From Hydrogenophaga sp. Root209 (GTDB lineage Bacteria > Pseudomonadota > Gammaproteobacteria > Burkholderiales > Burkholderiaceae_C), in contig NZ_LMIE01000012.1 of assembly GCF_001428625.1 (NCBI RefSeq), forward strand, positions 259,182 through 323,181: a DNA stretch of 64,000 nt, written 5' to 3'. How positions within the stretch are numbered: the stretch's first letter is position 1; the number at the start of each line of letters is the position of its first letter. A model generated the notes under the pieces. That model ran no database searches. It saw nothing but the letters and a program-made list of their open reading frames with translations, and was not told the DNA's origin. Position numbers and translations under genes: made by a program. This document shows positions 1-8,606 of the stretch, piece by piece.

Positions 1-690
1 CTGCAGGGTCTGGTGGGCGCGAGCACCTGGCTCTCAGAGTTGATCTGGCGCGACTTCTACCACCAGGTGCTGGCCAACTTTCCGCACGTGGTGGACAAGG
101 CATTCAAGCCCGAGTACGACCACATCAAGTTCGAGCATGGAAGACACGGCAAGGAACTGTTTGCCGCCTGGTGCGAGGGCCGCACCGGCTACCCGCTGGT
201 GGACGCGGCCATGCACCAGATCAACCAGACCGGCTACATGCACAACCGCCTGCGCATGGTGGTGGCCAGTTTCCTGGTCAAGGACTTGGGGCTCCACTGG
301 CAGTGGGGCGAGCGTTACTTTGCAGAGAAGCTGATCGACTTCGACCTGGCCGCCAACAACGGCGGCTGGCAGTGGGCCAGCTCCAGCGGCTGTGATGCCC
401 AGCCCTGGTTTCGCATCTTCAACCCGGTGAGTCAGAGCGAGAAGTTCGACCCGCAGGCCAGGTTCATCCGGCGCTACCTGCCCGAACTCGCGGGCCTGCC
501 CGATGCGGCCATTCACGCGCCCTGGAAGGCGCTGGAGATCGAACTGGCCGGCGCCGGTGTGGAACTGGGCAAGACCTACCCGCGCCCGGTGGTCGACCAC
601 GCGGTCGCCAGAGAGCAGACCCTGCTGCGCTACGCGGTCGTGAAAAAGCCGGGAAAGATCCCGGCTTCTGGCGCTTCTTCAGCAGATTAA
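1..690 (+). CDS. phrB: Deoxyribodipyrimidine photolyase, C-terminal part (5' end outside window)
   Basis: Light-driven repair of cyclobutane pyrimidine dimers, using FAD bound in the C-terminal helical domain. The visible 229 residues are that domain: WLSELIWRDFYHQVL, then TGYMHNRLRMVVASFL, then NGGWQWASSSGCDAQPWFRI, which are the hallmark FAD- and DNA-contacting blocks of class I photolyases. The frame is open to the left edge, so the N-terminal antenna-binding domain and the start codon lie outside. The gene ends with TAA at 688-690 and overlaps the convergent tldD stop by a few bases. A cryptochrome-like relative cannot be excluded from this part alone, but the Trp-rich block fits a repair enzyme. 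Confidence 0.93.
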   Translation: MQGLVGASTWLSELIWRDFYHQVLANFPHVVDKAFKPEYDHIKFEHGRHGKELFAAWCEGRTGYPLVDAAMHQINQTGYMHNRLRMVVASFLVKDLGLHWQWGERYFAEKLIDFDLAANNGGWQWASSSGCDAQPWFRIFNPVSQSEKFDPQARFIRRYLPELAGLPDAAIHAPWKALEIELAGAGVELGKTYPRPVVDHAVAREQTLLRYAVVKKPGKIPASGASSAD

Positions 691-2147
691 GCCGTACCGC
701 CGACCGTCAAACCATCGATGCGCAAGGTGGGCTGACCCACGCCCACCGGCACGCTCTGGCCTTCCTTGCCGCAGGTGCCCACACCGCTGTCGAGCTTCAT
801 GTCGTTGCCGATCATGCTCACGCGGGTGAGCGAATCGGGACCGTTGCCCACCAGCGTGGCGCCCTTCACCGGGTACTGGATCTGGCCGTTTTCCACCCAG
901 TAGGCCTGGCTCGCGGAAAACACGAACTTGCCCGAGGTGATGTCGACCTGCCCACCGCCGAAGTTGGTGGCGTAGAGGCCCTTCTTGATGCTGGCCACGA
1001 TTTCCTCGGGCGCCTTGTCGCCACCCAGCATGTAGGTGTTGGTCATGCGCGGCATGGGCACGTGGGCGTAGCTCTCGCGCCGGCCGTTGCCGGTGGGTTT
1101 CACGCCCATCAGGCGCGCGTTCATCGAGTCCTGGATGTAGCCGCGCAAGATGCCGTCTTCGATCAGCACGTTCTTCTGCGAGGTGTGGCCTTCGTCGTCC
1201 ACGTTGAGCGAGCCGCGCCGGTCGGCGATGGTGCCGTCGTCGAGCACGGTCACGCCCTTGGCGGCCACGCGCTGGCCGATGCGCCCGGCAAAGGCGCTGC
1301 TGCCCTTGCGGTTGAAGTCGCCTTCAAGCCCGTGGCCCACCGCTTCGTGCAACAGGATGCCCGGCCAGCCCGAGCCCAGCACCACCACCATCTCGCCGGC
1401 CGGCGCGGGCCGGGCGTCAAGGTTGGTCAGTGCATAGGACACTGCTTCATCCACATAGGACTGCACCATCGCATCGTCAAAATAGGCCAGACCAAAGCGG
1501 CCACCGCCACCCGACGAACCCACCTCGCGGCGGCCGGCCTGCTCGGCGATCACGGTGACCGACAGGCGGATCAGCGGTCGCACGTCGGCGGCCAGCGTGC
1601 CGTCGGCGCGCGCCACCAGCACCACATCGTGCTCGGCGGCCAGACCGGCCATCACCTGCACCACGCGTGGGTCCTTGGCCTTGGCCATTGTTTCCACTTT
1701 CTCCAGCAACGCCACCTTGGCGGTACTGTCGAGCGTGCCGATCGGGTCCACGCCGCCATAGAGCGAACGCGACTTGGCCACCTTGGAGGCCGGCGTCTTC
1801 ACCTTCTTCGACTGACCCTGGCCGGAGATGCTGCGCACGGTGTGCGCGGCGTCCAGCAGCGAGTCCCAGGAGAGGTCGTCGGAATAGGCAAACGCGGTCT
1901 TTTCACCACTCACCGCGCGCACGCCCACGCCCTGGTCGATGCTGAAGCTGCCGGTCTTGACGATGCCCTCTTCCAGGCTCCAGCCTTCGCTGCGGGTGGT
2001 CTGGAAATACAGGTCGGCATCGTCCACGCCGTGCGACATGATCTCGCCGAGCGCGCGCTGCAGATGCACGGGCGTGAGGCCAAACGGTTCGAGGAGCAGG
2101 CTTTGGGCGGTGGCCAGACGGGCCAGGGTGGGTTCGCGTGAAATCAT
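687..2147 (-). CDS. tldD: Metalloprotease TldD
   Basis: Zinc metalloprotease of the TldD/PmbA family. The known TldD/TldE complex degrades unfolded peptides and processes modified peptides such as microcin B17. The 486 residues match the usual length. The zinc motif HEAVGH lies at about residues 267-272, followed by the conserved GHTSQKN region and the Cys/Gly-rich tail (GTCGKEGQ) typical of TldD. The partner pmbA/tldE is not in the window. The ATG at 2147-2145 has no Shine-Dalgarno sequence; instead a TACAAT hexamer sits 6 nt upstream, which suggests a leaderless message. It converges on the photolyase gene. Confidence 0.96.
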   Translation of the reverse strand: MISREPTLARLATAQSLLLEPFGLTPVHLQRALGEIMSHGVDDADLYFQTTRSEGWSLEEGIVKTGSFSIDQGVGVRAVSGEKTAFAYSDDLSWDSLLDAAHTVRSISGQGQSKKVKTPASKVAKSRSLYGGVDPIGTLDSTAKVALLEKVETMAKAKDPRVVQVMAGLAAEHDVVLVARADGTLAADVRPLIRLSVTVIAEQAGRREVGSSGGGGRFGLAYFDDAMVQSYVDEAVSYALTNLDARPAPAGEMVVVLGSGWPGILLHEAVGHGLEGDFNRKGSSAFAGRIGQRVAAKGVTVLDDGTIADRRGSLNVDDEGHTSQKNVLIEDGILRGYIQDSMNARLMGVKPTGNGRRESYAHVPMPRMTNTYMLGGDKAPEEIVASIKKGLYATNFGGGQVDITSGKFVFSASQAYWVENGQIQYPVKGATLVGNGPDSLTRVSMIGNDMKLDSGVGTCGKEGQSVPVGVGQPTLRIDGLTVGGTA

Positions 2148-2153
2148 GGGGCC

Positions 2154-2159
2154 ATTGTA
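2154..2159 (-). promoter_or_regulatory. Candidate -10 hexamer TACAAT directly upstream of tldD
   Basis: TACAAT reads on the minus strand with 6 nt between it and the tldD ATG, so transcription would begin at or next to the A of the start codon. There is no Shine-Dalgarno sequence and no good -35 match. Part of a recurring pattern in this window. Confidence 0.45.
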
Positions 2160-2185
2160 AGAACGACCCGCCCCGCGCGCTGGCG

Positions 2186-3073
2186 TCAGGGTCTTGGGGT
2201 GTTCTGGCGCAGGTACGAGAGCAAGGCGGCGTCGTCCAGCCCCGCCATGCCCGCTTCGGCAGCCTGCGCGAACACGCGGGCCGCGCTCGCACCCAGCGGG
2301 CCTTCAAAGCCCACGCCGCGCGCCGCCGCCACCGCCAGCCGGGTGTCTTTTTCCAGCAGGGTCACGTGGGCACGCGGCGCCAGGTCGCCGTCGATCGCGC
2401 GGCGCATGCGGTCCGAGCCGATCCAGCTCTGGCCACTGGAGCGCTCGATCACGTCGAGCGTGGTGGACAGGTTCAGCCCCATGCGCTCGGCCAGGGCCAG
2501 CACCTCGGCCGCGCCCACCAGGTTGATGCCGGCGAGCAGGTTGTTGACCAGCTTGGTGCGCGCGCCGTCACCGACGCGCTCGCTGATGCGCATCACGTTC
2601 AGCGACAAGGCGGCCAGCAAGTCAGCGTGGCGCTCCAGCACCGCCGGTGGGCCGGCCACCATCAGGCTCATGCGCCCGTCGCGCGCCCGCTGCGGGCCGC
2701 CCGACATGGGCGCGTCGATACAGGCAATGCCCTGCTGCGCCAGCCGCTCGGCGATGGCGGTGGTGTCTTCGGGCGCGATGGTCGGGCACAGCACCACGGT
2801 CTGCCCGGGCCGCAGGCCGCCGACCGCACCCTGCTCGCCCCACAGCACCTCGCGACACTGGTCGGCGTCCACCACCACGATCACCAGCGCGTCCTGCGGC
2901 CCAAGTTGTGCCACCGCGGTCAGCGGTGTGTCGGCCAGGCTGGCACCGGCGGCCAGGGCCTGCTGCTGGCGCAGCGGATCGGTGTCGCACACCGTCACGG
3001 CCCAATGCGCCTCGCACAGGCGCTCCACCAGCGCACCTCCCATGTTGCCCGCCCCGACGAACGCGACCGTCAT
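2186..3073 (-). CDS. NAD(P)-dependent beta-hydroxyacid dehydrogenase (3-hydroxyisobutyrate dehydrogenase family)
   Basis: Rossmann-fold oxidoreductase of the 3-hydroxyisobutyrate / tartronate semialdehyde reductase family, 295 residues, which is the normal length. The N-terminus VAFVGAGNMGGALVERL is the GxGxMG dinucleotide site; DAPMSGGPQRARDGRMSLMV is the substrate-binding block; GARTKLVNNLLAG carries the family catalytic Lys. The start ATG at 3073 overlaps the rodA stop as ATGA, so it is probably translationally coupled to rodA, although no functional link is obvious. The substrate cannot be told from sequence; 2-hydroxy-3-oxopropionate or 3-hydroxyisobutyrate are the family options. Confidence 0.88.
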   Translation of the reverse strand: MTVAFVGAGNMGGALVERLCEAHWAVTVCDTDPLRQQQALAAGASLADTPLTAVAQLGPQDALVIVVVDADQCREVLWGEQGAVGGLRPGQTVVLCPTIAPEDTTAIAERLAQQGIACIDAPMSGGPQRARDGRMSLMVAGPPAVLERHADLLAALSLNVMRISERVGDGARTKLVNNLLAGINLVGAAEVLALAERMGLNLSTTLDVIERSSGQSWIGSDRMRRAIDGDLAPRAHVTLLEKDTRLAVAAARGVGFEGPLGASAARVFAQAAEAGMAGLDDAALLSYLRQNTPRP

Positions 3074-4224
3074 GACTGCATGAAACGCCGGGACTTGGCG
3101 ATCGACATCAACATGCCCAGGCCCACGCCCATGGTGACCATGGCGGTGCCGCCGTAGCTCACGAACGGCAGCGGCACGCCCACCACCGGCAGGATGCCGC
3201 TGACCATGCCCATGTTGACGAAGGCGTACACGAAGATGTTGAGCGTGAGGGCGCCGGCCAGCAGACGCGAGAACAGCGTGGGCGCCTCCATGGCGATGAC
3301 CAGGCCACGCACGATCAGAAAGATGAACCCGACCATGAGCGCCAGCGTGCCGACCAGGCCGAACTCTTCGGAGAACGCGGCGTAGATGAAGTCGGTGGTT
3401 CGCTCGGGGATGAACTCCAGGTGCGTCTGCGTGCCTTGCATGAAGCCCTTGCCCCACACGCCCCCGGAGCCGATGGCGATCATGCCCTGGATGATGTGGA
3501 AGCCCTTGCCCAGCGGGTCCTTGGACGGATCGAGCAGCGTGCACACGCGCTGGCGCTGGTATTCGCGCAGCACCTGCCAGTCCACGTCGGGCGCGCACAG
3601 TTGCCCCTCAAAAGCGATCAGCAGCGCGATGCCCACGGCGCCCACGAGCACCGGCGGGAGGATGAGTTTCCAGCTGAGACCCGCGAAGAAGATGACGAAC
3701 AGGCCCGACGAGAGCACCAGCAGCGAGGTTCCCAGGTCGGGCTGCTTGAGGACCAGTGCCACCGGCATGAGCAGCAAGAGACCCGCGGCGGCGAAGTCCA
3801 GTGGTTTGAGCTGGCCCTCGCGGCGGTGAAACCACCAGGCCAGCATCAGGGGCATGGCGATCTTCATGAGTTCGCTGGGCTGGATCACCATGCCCACATC
3901 GAGCCAGCGTTGCGAGCCCTTGCGCGATATGCCGAAGAACTCCACGCCCAGCAACAGCATCACGCCCAGCGCATAGGCGGGCAGCGCCAGGGTCATGAGC
4001 CGGTGCGGTGGGATCTGGGAAACGAGAAACAGCACGCCGGCGGCGATCAGCATGTTGCGGCCGTGGGACTCGAATCGCGTGCCGTGGTCGAAGCCGACCG
4101 AGTACATGGTCAGCAGCCCGGCACCCGCCATGATCAGGATGGCCAACAGCAGCGGCAGATCAAAGCCCAGAAAGACCGGGGCAATGCGCTGCAGCAGGGA
4201 GGGTTTGTCGAACGCGGCGGACAT
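3070..4224 (-). CDS. rodA: Rod shape-determining protein RodA (SEDS glycosyltransferase)
   Basis: Lateral-wall peptidoglycan polymerase of the SEDS family, an inner-membrane protein acting with PBP2 and the MreB elongasome. The 384 residues hold about ten hydrophobic segments and the family signatures: SRKGSQRWLDVG, IQPSELMKIAMPLMLAWW, and the C-terminal GVPLPFVSYGGTAMVT. It is clearly distinct from the FtsW homologue encoded at 20788-22107. The usual mreBCD-mrdA partners are not adjacent: its upstream side faces a divergent hydrolase gene. A GATAAT hexamer (4233-4238) stands 8 nt before the ATG, and no Shine-Dalgarno sequence is visible. Confidence 0.96.
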   Translation of the reverse strand: MSAAFDKPSLLQRIAPVFLGFDLPLLLAILIMAGAGLLTMYSVGFDHGTRFESHGRNMLIAAGVLFLVSQIPPHRLMTLALPAYALGVMLLLGVEFFGISRKGSQRWLDVGMVIQPSELMKIAMPLMLAWWFHRREGQLKPLDFAAAGLLLLMPVALVLKQPDLGTSLLVLSSGLFVIFFAGLSWKLILPPVLVGAVGIALLIAFEGQLCAPDVDWQVLREYQRQRVCTLLDPSKDPLGKGFHIIQGMIAIGSGGVWGKGFMQGTQTHLEFIPERTTDFIYAAFSEEFGLVGTLALMVGFIFLIVRGLVIAMEAPTLFSRLLAGALTLNIFVYAFVNMGMVSGILPVVGVPLPFVSYGGTAMVTMGVGLGMLMSIAKSRRFMQS

Positions 4225-4246
4225 GGCCCCGGATTATCCTTCGGCG

Positions 4247-4855
4247 ATGCGCTCTGCCACCACCCACCTGCTCTATCTCCACGGTTTTCGCTCGTCGCCG
4301 CAGTCGATGAAGGCGCGCAAGGTGGCCACCCGGGTGCGGGCCGAGCACCCGGACCTGACCTGGTGGTGCCCCCAGTTGCCGCCCTCGCCTGCCGAGGCGA
4401 TGGACCTGGTGATGCAGGGCACAGCGAGCTGGCCTCGCGAGACCGTGGCGGTGGTGGGCTCCTCGCTGGGTGGCTTCTACGCGCGGTGGTTCTCGCTGCA
4501 GACCGGCTACCCCGCGGTGTTGCTCAACCCGGCCCCGTTTCCAGCACGCGACCTTTCGGCGTACATCGGGGAGCAGGCCGCGTGGCACGCACCCGAGGAG
4601 CGCTTCGTGTTCCAGCCCGGCTTCGTGGACGAGCTCAAGGCACAACAGGCCGACATCGAACGGCTGGCAGCCCGGCAGCCGCCCACGCCCGAGCGCCTGT
4701 TCGCGATCCTGTCCAAAGGCGATGAAGTGCTGGACTGGCGAGAAATGCAGGCTTTCTGCGCCGGTGGGACGATCCGGCTCTTGCCCGGCAGCGACCACGC
4801 GATCAGCGACTTCGACGACCACATCGATGAAGTCTTTGCCTTCATGGGTCTGTAG
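4247..4855 (+). CDS. YqiA/YcfP-family alpha/beta hydrolase (esterase)
   Basis: Small alpha/beta hydrolase of 202 residues from the ATG at 4247. LLYLHGFRSSPQSMKA begins the fold, GSSLGGFYA is the nucleophile elbow, GDEVLDW supplies the acid, and GSDHAISDF supplies the catalytic His. This matches the YqiA family, E. coli members of which show esterase activity on short acyl or CoA esters; the physiological substrate is unknown. It is divergent from rodA with only 22 bases between the two starts, so the promoters overlap around the palindromic GGATTATCC. It is followed by the RNB nuclease gene after 24 nt. Confidence 0.87.
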   Translation: MRSATTHLLYLHGFRSSPQSMKARKVATRVRAEHPDLTWWCPQLPPSPAEAMDLVMQGTASWPRETVAVVGSSLGGFYARWFSLQTGYPAVLLNPAPFPARDLSAYIGEQAAWHAPEERFVFQPGFVDELKAQQADIERLAARQPPTPERLFAILSKGDEVLDWREMQAFCAGGTIRLLPGSDHAISDFDDHIDEVFAFMGL

Positions 4856-4866
4856 CCGCCCCATGG

Positions 4867-4872
4867 GACAAT
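4867..4872 (+). promoter_or_regulatory. Candidate -10 hexamer GACAAT before the RNB nuclease gene
   Basis: GACAAT lies 7 nt before the ATG at 4880, in the 24-nt gap after the YqiA-like gene. There is no Shine-Dalgarno sequence, so the message may be leaderless. Confidence 0.4.
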
Positions 4873-4879
4873 CCCGCCC

Positions 4880-6964
4880 ATGCACATTCTGTTTGATGAA
4901 GCCGGCAAGTTGTTGACCGGCCGCCTCCTGTCCGAGGCTGAAAGTTCCCTGCAAGTCGAGCTCGAATCCGGCAAGCGCGTCAAGGTCAAGGCGGTCAACG
5001 CCCTGTTGCGGTTCGAAAAACCCGCCCCCGGCCCCTTGATGAGCGCCGCCACCGAGCTGTCCAATGACATGGACCTGGCCCTGGCCTACGAATTCGCGCC
5101 CGAGGACGAGTTCGGTTTCGCCGATCTGGCGCGCGAGTACTTCAACAGCAGCGCCAGCACCGCCGAGCAGGTGGCCGCGCTCCTGTGCCTGCAGGGCGCG
5201 CCGCACTATTTCCGACGCGCCGGCAAAGGCCGCTACAAGAAGGCGCCGGCCGACATCCTGGCCCAGGCGCTGGCCGGCATCGAAAAAAAGAAGCAGCTGC
5301 AGGTGCAGATCGAAGCCTGGGCGGCCGAGCTGGCCGGCGGCACCTGCCCCGAGCCGGTGTGCCAGCAGCTCTACAAGATCCTGTTCAAGCCCGACAAGAA
5401 CGCACCCGAGTACAAGGCCGTGGTCGAGGCCGCGCGCAGCAGCCACACCGCGCCACTCACCTTGCTGCAGAACGCCGGGGCCATCAGCAGCGCCTACCAG
5501 TTCCACTGGCAGCGTTTCCTGTTTGACCAGTTCCCCAAAGGCACCGGGTTCCCGGCGCTGCAGGCGCCGGTGATCACCGACGAGCTGCCGCTGGCTGCGG
5601 TGCAGGCGTTTTCCATCGACGACTCGCACACCACCGAGATCGACGATGCGCTGTCACTGCAGGGATTGGGCAGCGGCACCGTCACGCTGGGCATCCACAT
5701 CGCAGCACCCGGTCTGGCCATCGCACCCGAGAGTGCCATCGACCAGGTCGCGCGCCACCGCCTGTCCACCGTCTACATGCCGGGCCACAAGATCACCATG
5801 CTGCCCGACGAGGTGGTGCAGGCCTACACGCTGATGGCCGGTCGCGACTGCCCCGCCGTCTCGCTGTATGTGACCTTCAATGAGGCCACGCTGGCCATCA
5901 CCGACACCCGAACGGCGCTGGAGCGCGTGCCGATCGCGTTGAACCTGCGCCACGACCAGCTCGACACCGTGATCACCGAAGCCTGGCTCGCGGGCGAGGC
6001 CCCGGCCGACAACGCCGCGCCCGAGATCGCCGCGCTGCAGCCCACGCTGGCCTTCATCTTCACGCTGGCGCGGCATCTCAAGGCCCAGCGCGAGGTGGTG
6101 CGCGGCAAACCCGAAAACTTCACGCGACCCGACTACACCTTCCGCCTCGAAGGCAAGTCCGGCGACGAACCGGTGGGTGACGAGTTGGTGGTGATCGGCA
6201 CCCGCCAGCGCGGCGCCCCGCTGGATTTGATGGTGGCCGAGGCCATGATCCTGGCCAACAGCACCTGGGGCAACTGGCTCAACGACTGCGGCGTGCCCGG
6301 CATCTACCGCAGCCAGGCCAGCATGGCCCCCGGCGTGAAGGTGCGCATGGGCACCAAGGCCCAGCCGCATGCCGGCATTGGCGTGAAAAGCTACGCCTGG
6401 AGCACCTCGCCCCTGCGCCGCTATGTGGACATGGTCAACCAGTGGCAGATCATTGCCTGTGCGCGCCACGGCAAGACCGCGGCACTCGCCGCCCCCTTCA
6501 AGCCCAAAGACGCCAACCTGTTCTCCATCATCAGCGCGTTCGATGCCGCCTACACCGCCTACAACGGTTTCCAGAACGGCATGGAACGCTACTGGACGCT
6601 CAAGCACCTGCGGCAAAGCGGCACCACCGAACTCACCGCCACCCTGGTGAAAGACAACCTGGTGCGCGCCGACGCGCTGCCCCTGGTGCTGCCGGTGATG
6701 GGTGCCGACGGTCTGCCGCGCGGCGCGCACGTGCGCATCAGACTGGGTGAGATCGACGACATCACGCTCGACGTGCACGGTACCGTCATCGAGCGCCTGG
6801 ATCTGCCGGTCGATGAGACTGCGGACGACACTGCCGGCGAAGACGGCGAGGACGAGGAGCTGTCCGCGCCGCTGGCCCTGGCCATCGACGTGAACGAGGC
6901 AGATGGCGCCGAGCCCGCCGCCCAGCCGCCGGGGACCACCGACCCGGCGGGTCATTCGGCCTGA
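4880..6964 (+). CDS. RNB-domain ribonuclease (RNase II/R family)
   Basis: 3'-to-5' exoribonuclease of the RNase II/RNase R family, 694 residues. The catalytic RNB signature FSIDDSHTTEIDDALSL, with its metal-binding Asp cluster, lies at about residues 238-254, and the second conserved block SMAPGVKVRMGTKAQPHAGI and YAWSTSPLRRYVDMVNQW follow. The N-terminus is a cold-shock-like and helical region; the C-terminus carries an S1-like stretch and then an acidic, low-complexity tail. It is shorter than RNase R and resembles the RNase II-like nuclease commonly annotated in Burkholderiales. Which RNAs it degrades cannot be told from sequence. Confidence 0.9.
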   Translation: MHILFDEAGKLLTGRLLSEAESSLQVELESGKRVKVKAVNALLRFEKPAPGPLMSAATELSNDMDLALAYEFAPEDEFGFADLAREYFNSSASTAEQVAALLCLQGAPHYFRRAGKGRYKKAPADILAQALAGIEKKKQLQVQIEAWAAELAGGTCPEPVCQQLYKILFKPDKNAPEYKAVVEAARSSHTAPLTLLQNAGAISSAYQFHWQRFLFDQFPKGTGFPALQAPVITDELPLAAVQAFSIDDSHTTEIDDALSLQGLGSGTVTLGIHIAAPGLAIAPESAIDQVARHRLSTVYMPGHKITMLPDEVVQAYTLMAGRDCPAVSLYVTFNEATLAITDTRTALERVPIALNLRHDQLDTVITEAWLAGEAPADNAAPEIAALQPTLAFIFTLARHLKAQREVVRGKPENFTRPDYTFRLEGKSGDEPVGDELVVIGTRQRGAPLDLMVAEAMILANSTWGNWLNDCGVPGIYRSQASMAPGVKVRMGTKAQPHAGIGVKSYAWSTSPLRRYVDMVNQWQIIACARHGKTAALAAPFKPKDANLFSIISAFDAAYTAYNGFQNGMERYWTLKHLRQSGTTELTATLVKDNLVRADALPLVLPVMGADGLPRGAHVRIRLGEIDDITLDVHGTVIERLDLPVDETADDTAGEDGEDEELSAPLALAIDVNEADGAEPAAQPPGTTDPAGHSA

Positions 6965-6980
6965 CAGGCCGGGGCACACC

Positions 6981-6986
6981 GATAAT
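6981..6986 (+). promoter_or_regulatory. Candidate -10 hexamer GATAAT before the TonB-like gene
   Basis: GATAAT followed by 6 nt and a GTG start at 6993. No Shine-Dalgarno sequence precedes this GTG. The geometry equals that of the rnpB -10 box relative to the RNA 5' end. Confidence 0.45.
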
Positions 6987-6992
6987 CGCCGC

Positions 6993-7859
6993 GTGAAACC
7001 CGCCCTCGCGTTCCTGAAAACCCTGACCACACTGCAGCTGGCGCTGGGGTTGTCGATCGCAGTGCATGCGGCGGTGCTCACGGTTCGATTCGTGAACCCC
7101 GCCGGCTTCAACCGGGTGTTCCAGGACACGCCGCTGGAGGTGATCCTGGTCAATGCGCGCAGCAACGAACGGCCCGAGAAGGCCACCGCGATCGCGCAGG
7201 CCTCACTGGCCGGCGGCGGCGACGCGGTGCGCGGGCGCTCCACCTCACCCCTGCCACCCACCACCGTGGCACGCGTGGGCGACACGCCCGAAGAAGACGA
7301 ACGCAGGATCGAAGCGCTCAAGGAGCAGCAGAACCAGCTGCTCGCCCAGGTGCGCCGGGAACTCGCGAAGATGCCGCCACCCGACACGCAGTCGGTCAAC
7401 CCCAGCCGCGAGGCGGTGGAGCGCGAAGAGAAGCGCAAGGCGCTGGTGAAGATCCTGGCCGAGATCGAGCGGCGTATCAACGAAGAGAGCGCCCGGCCCA
7501 AGAAGCGCTACATCAGCCCGGCCACGCGCGAGGCGGTGTATGCCATCTACTACGATGAACTTCGCCGCAAGATCGAAGACCGTGGCACCACCAACTTCCC
7601 CGAAGCCGCCGGCCGCAAGCTCTATGGCGAGCTCACCATGATCATCACGGTCAACCACAACGGTGCGGTGCTCGACACCGAGATCGTGCAGACATCGGGC
7701 AACAACCTGCTCGACCGCCGCGCCCAGGCCATCGTGCGCAGCCTGTCCTTCGGCAAGTTCAACGACCCCATGCGCCGCCAGGCCGACCAGATCGTGGTGG
7801 TCTCGCGTTTCCGCTTCACGCGCGACGAGACGCTGCAAACGCAGTTGTCGGGCCAGTAG
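6993..7859 (+). CDS. TonB-family energy transducer-like protein
   Basis: A 288-residue protein with one N-terminal membrane anchor (residues about 12-27, LQLALGLSIAVHAAVL), a charged periplasmic linker with a coiled-coil-like stretch (EEDERRIEALKEQQNQLLAQ) and a C-terminal TonB-type domain (GELTMIITVNHNGAVLDTEI and DRRAQAIVRSLSFG). It probably spans the periplasm from the inner membrane; whether it energises receptors or serves a structural role is open, because no exbBD or receptor gene is nearby. GTG is chosen as start because it begins the hydrophobic anchor correctly and follows a -10-like box. Its stop directly abuts the mtgA start. Confidence 0.8.
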   Translation: MKPALAFLKTLTTLQLALGLSIAVHAAVLTVRFVNPAGFNRVFQDTPLEVILVNARSNERPEKATAIAQASLAGGGDAVRGRSTSPLPPTTVARVGDTPEEDERRIEALKEQQNQLLAQVRRELAKMPPPDTQSVNPSREAVEREEKRKALVKILAEIERRINEESARPKKRYISPATREAVYAIYYDELRRKIEDRGTTNFPEAAGRKLYGELTMIITVNHNGAVLDTEIVQTSGNNLLDRRAQAIVRSLSFGKFNDPMRRQADQIVVVSRFRFTRDETLQTQLSGQ

Positions 7860-8606
7860 ATGCGGGCACTCGGGCGCTGGGTGTTGTGGATGGTCCTGGC
7901 CGGAGTGGCGCTGCAGGTGTTCTTTGCGCTGCGCATCGCGGCCATGGTGGTGATCGACCCGACCAGCACCGCCTTCATGCGTTCGGAAGCCTGGCGCGTC
8001 GGCCAGGAGGCCCTGACCACCGACAAGACCTGGCGCTGGTCACACCAATGGGTGGCCGGTGACCAGATCAGCCCGAACCTCAAGCGCGCCGTGATCGCCT
8101 CGGAAGACGCCGGCTTTCTGGAGCATGGCGGGGTGGACTGGGAAGCGATCGAGACCGCGTGGCAGAAAAACGAGAAGCGCCTGCAGCAGGCCGAAAAACG
8201 CGCGGCGGCCCAACCCAACAAGCCGGTGCGCGAACCCAAGGTGGTGGGCGGCTCCACCATCACGCAGCAACTGGCCAAGAACCTGCTGCTCTCAGGCGAG
8301 CGCCAGTTCCTGCGCAAAGGCCAGGAACTCGTGCTGGCGGTGGCGCTGGAGACGCTGCTGAGCAAGGAGCGCATTCTGGAGATCTACCTCAACAGCGTGG
8401 AATGGGGCGAAGGCGTGTTTGGTGCCGAGGCCGCCGCACAGCGTTACTTCAAGAAGCCGGCCAGCAAGCTCAGCGCTTCGGAAGCGGCGCGGCTGGCGGT
8501 GATGCTGCCCTCGCCCAAATTCTTCGAGACGCGCCCGGGTTCGGCTTACCTCGCCAGGCGCACCGGCACCATCGTCGCCCGCATGTCTGAAGTCAGGCTG
8601 CCATGA
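7860..8606 (+). CDS. mtgA: Monofunctional biosynthetic peptidoglycan transglycosylase MtgA
   Basis: Family 51 glycosyltransferase that polymerises lipid II into glycan strands at the inner membrane. The 248 residues have an N-terminal membrane anchor (about 8-28) and the GT51 motifs in order: VIASEDAGFLEHGGVDW with the catalytic Glu, GGSTITQQLAKNLLL, RKGQELVLAVALE, and KERILEIYLNSVEWG. A Lys/Arg/Gln-rich insert of about 30 residues separates the first two motifs. No transpeptidase domain follows, hence monofunctional. It starts immediately after the TonB-like gene and overlaps the next gene as ATGA. Confidence 0.96.
   Translation: MRALGRWVLWMVLAGVALQVFFALRIAAMVVIDPTSTAFMRSEAWRVGQEALTTDKTWRWSHQWVAGDQISPNLKRAVIASEDAGFLEHGGVDWEAIETAWQKNEKRLQQAEKRAAAQPNKPVREPKVVGGSTITQQLAKNLLLSGERQFLRKGQELVLAVALETLLSKERILEIYLNSVEWGEGVFGAEAAAQRYFKKPASKLSASEAARLAVMLPSPKFFETRPGSAYLARRTGTIVARMSEVRLP

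Noticed and set aside
6965-7860. Possible missing aroE between the RNB nuclease, TonB-like and mtgA genes
   Set aside because: Gene order varies and aroE may be elsewhere; absence in one window is not evidence of loss.
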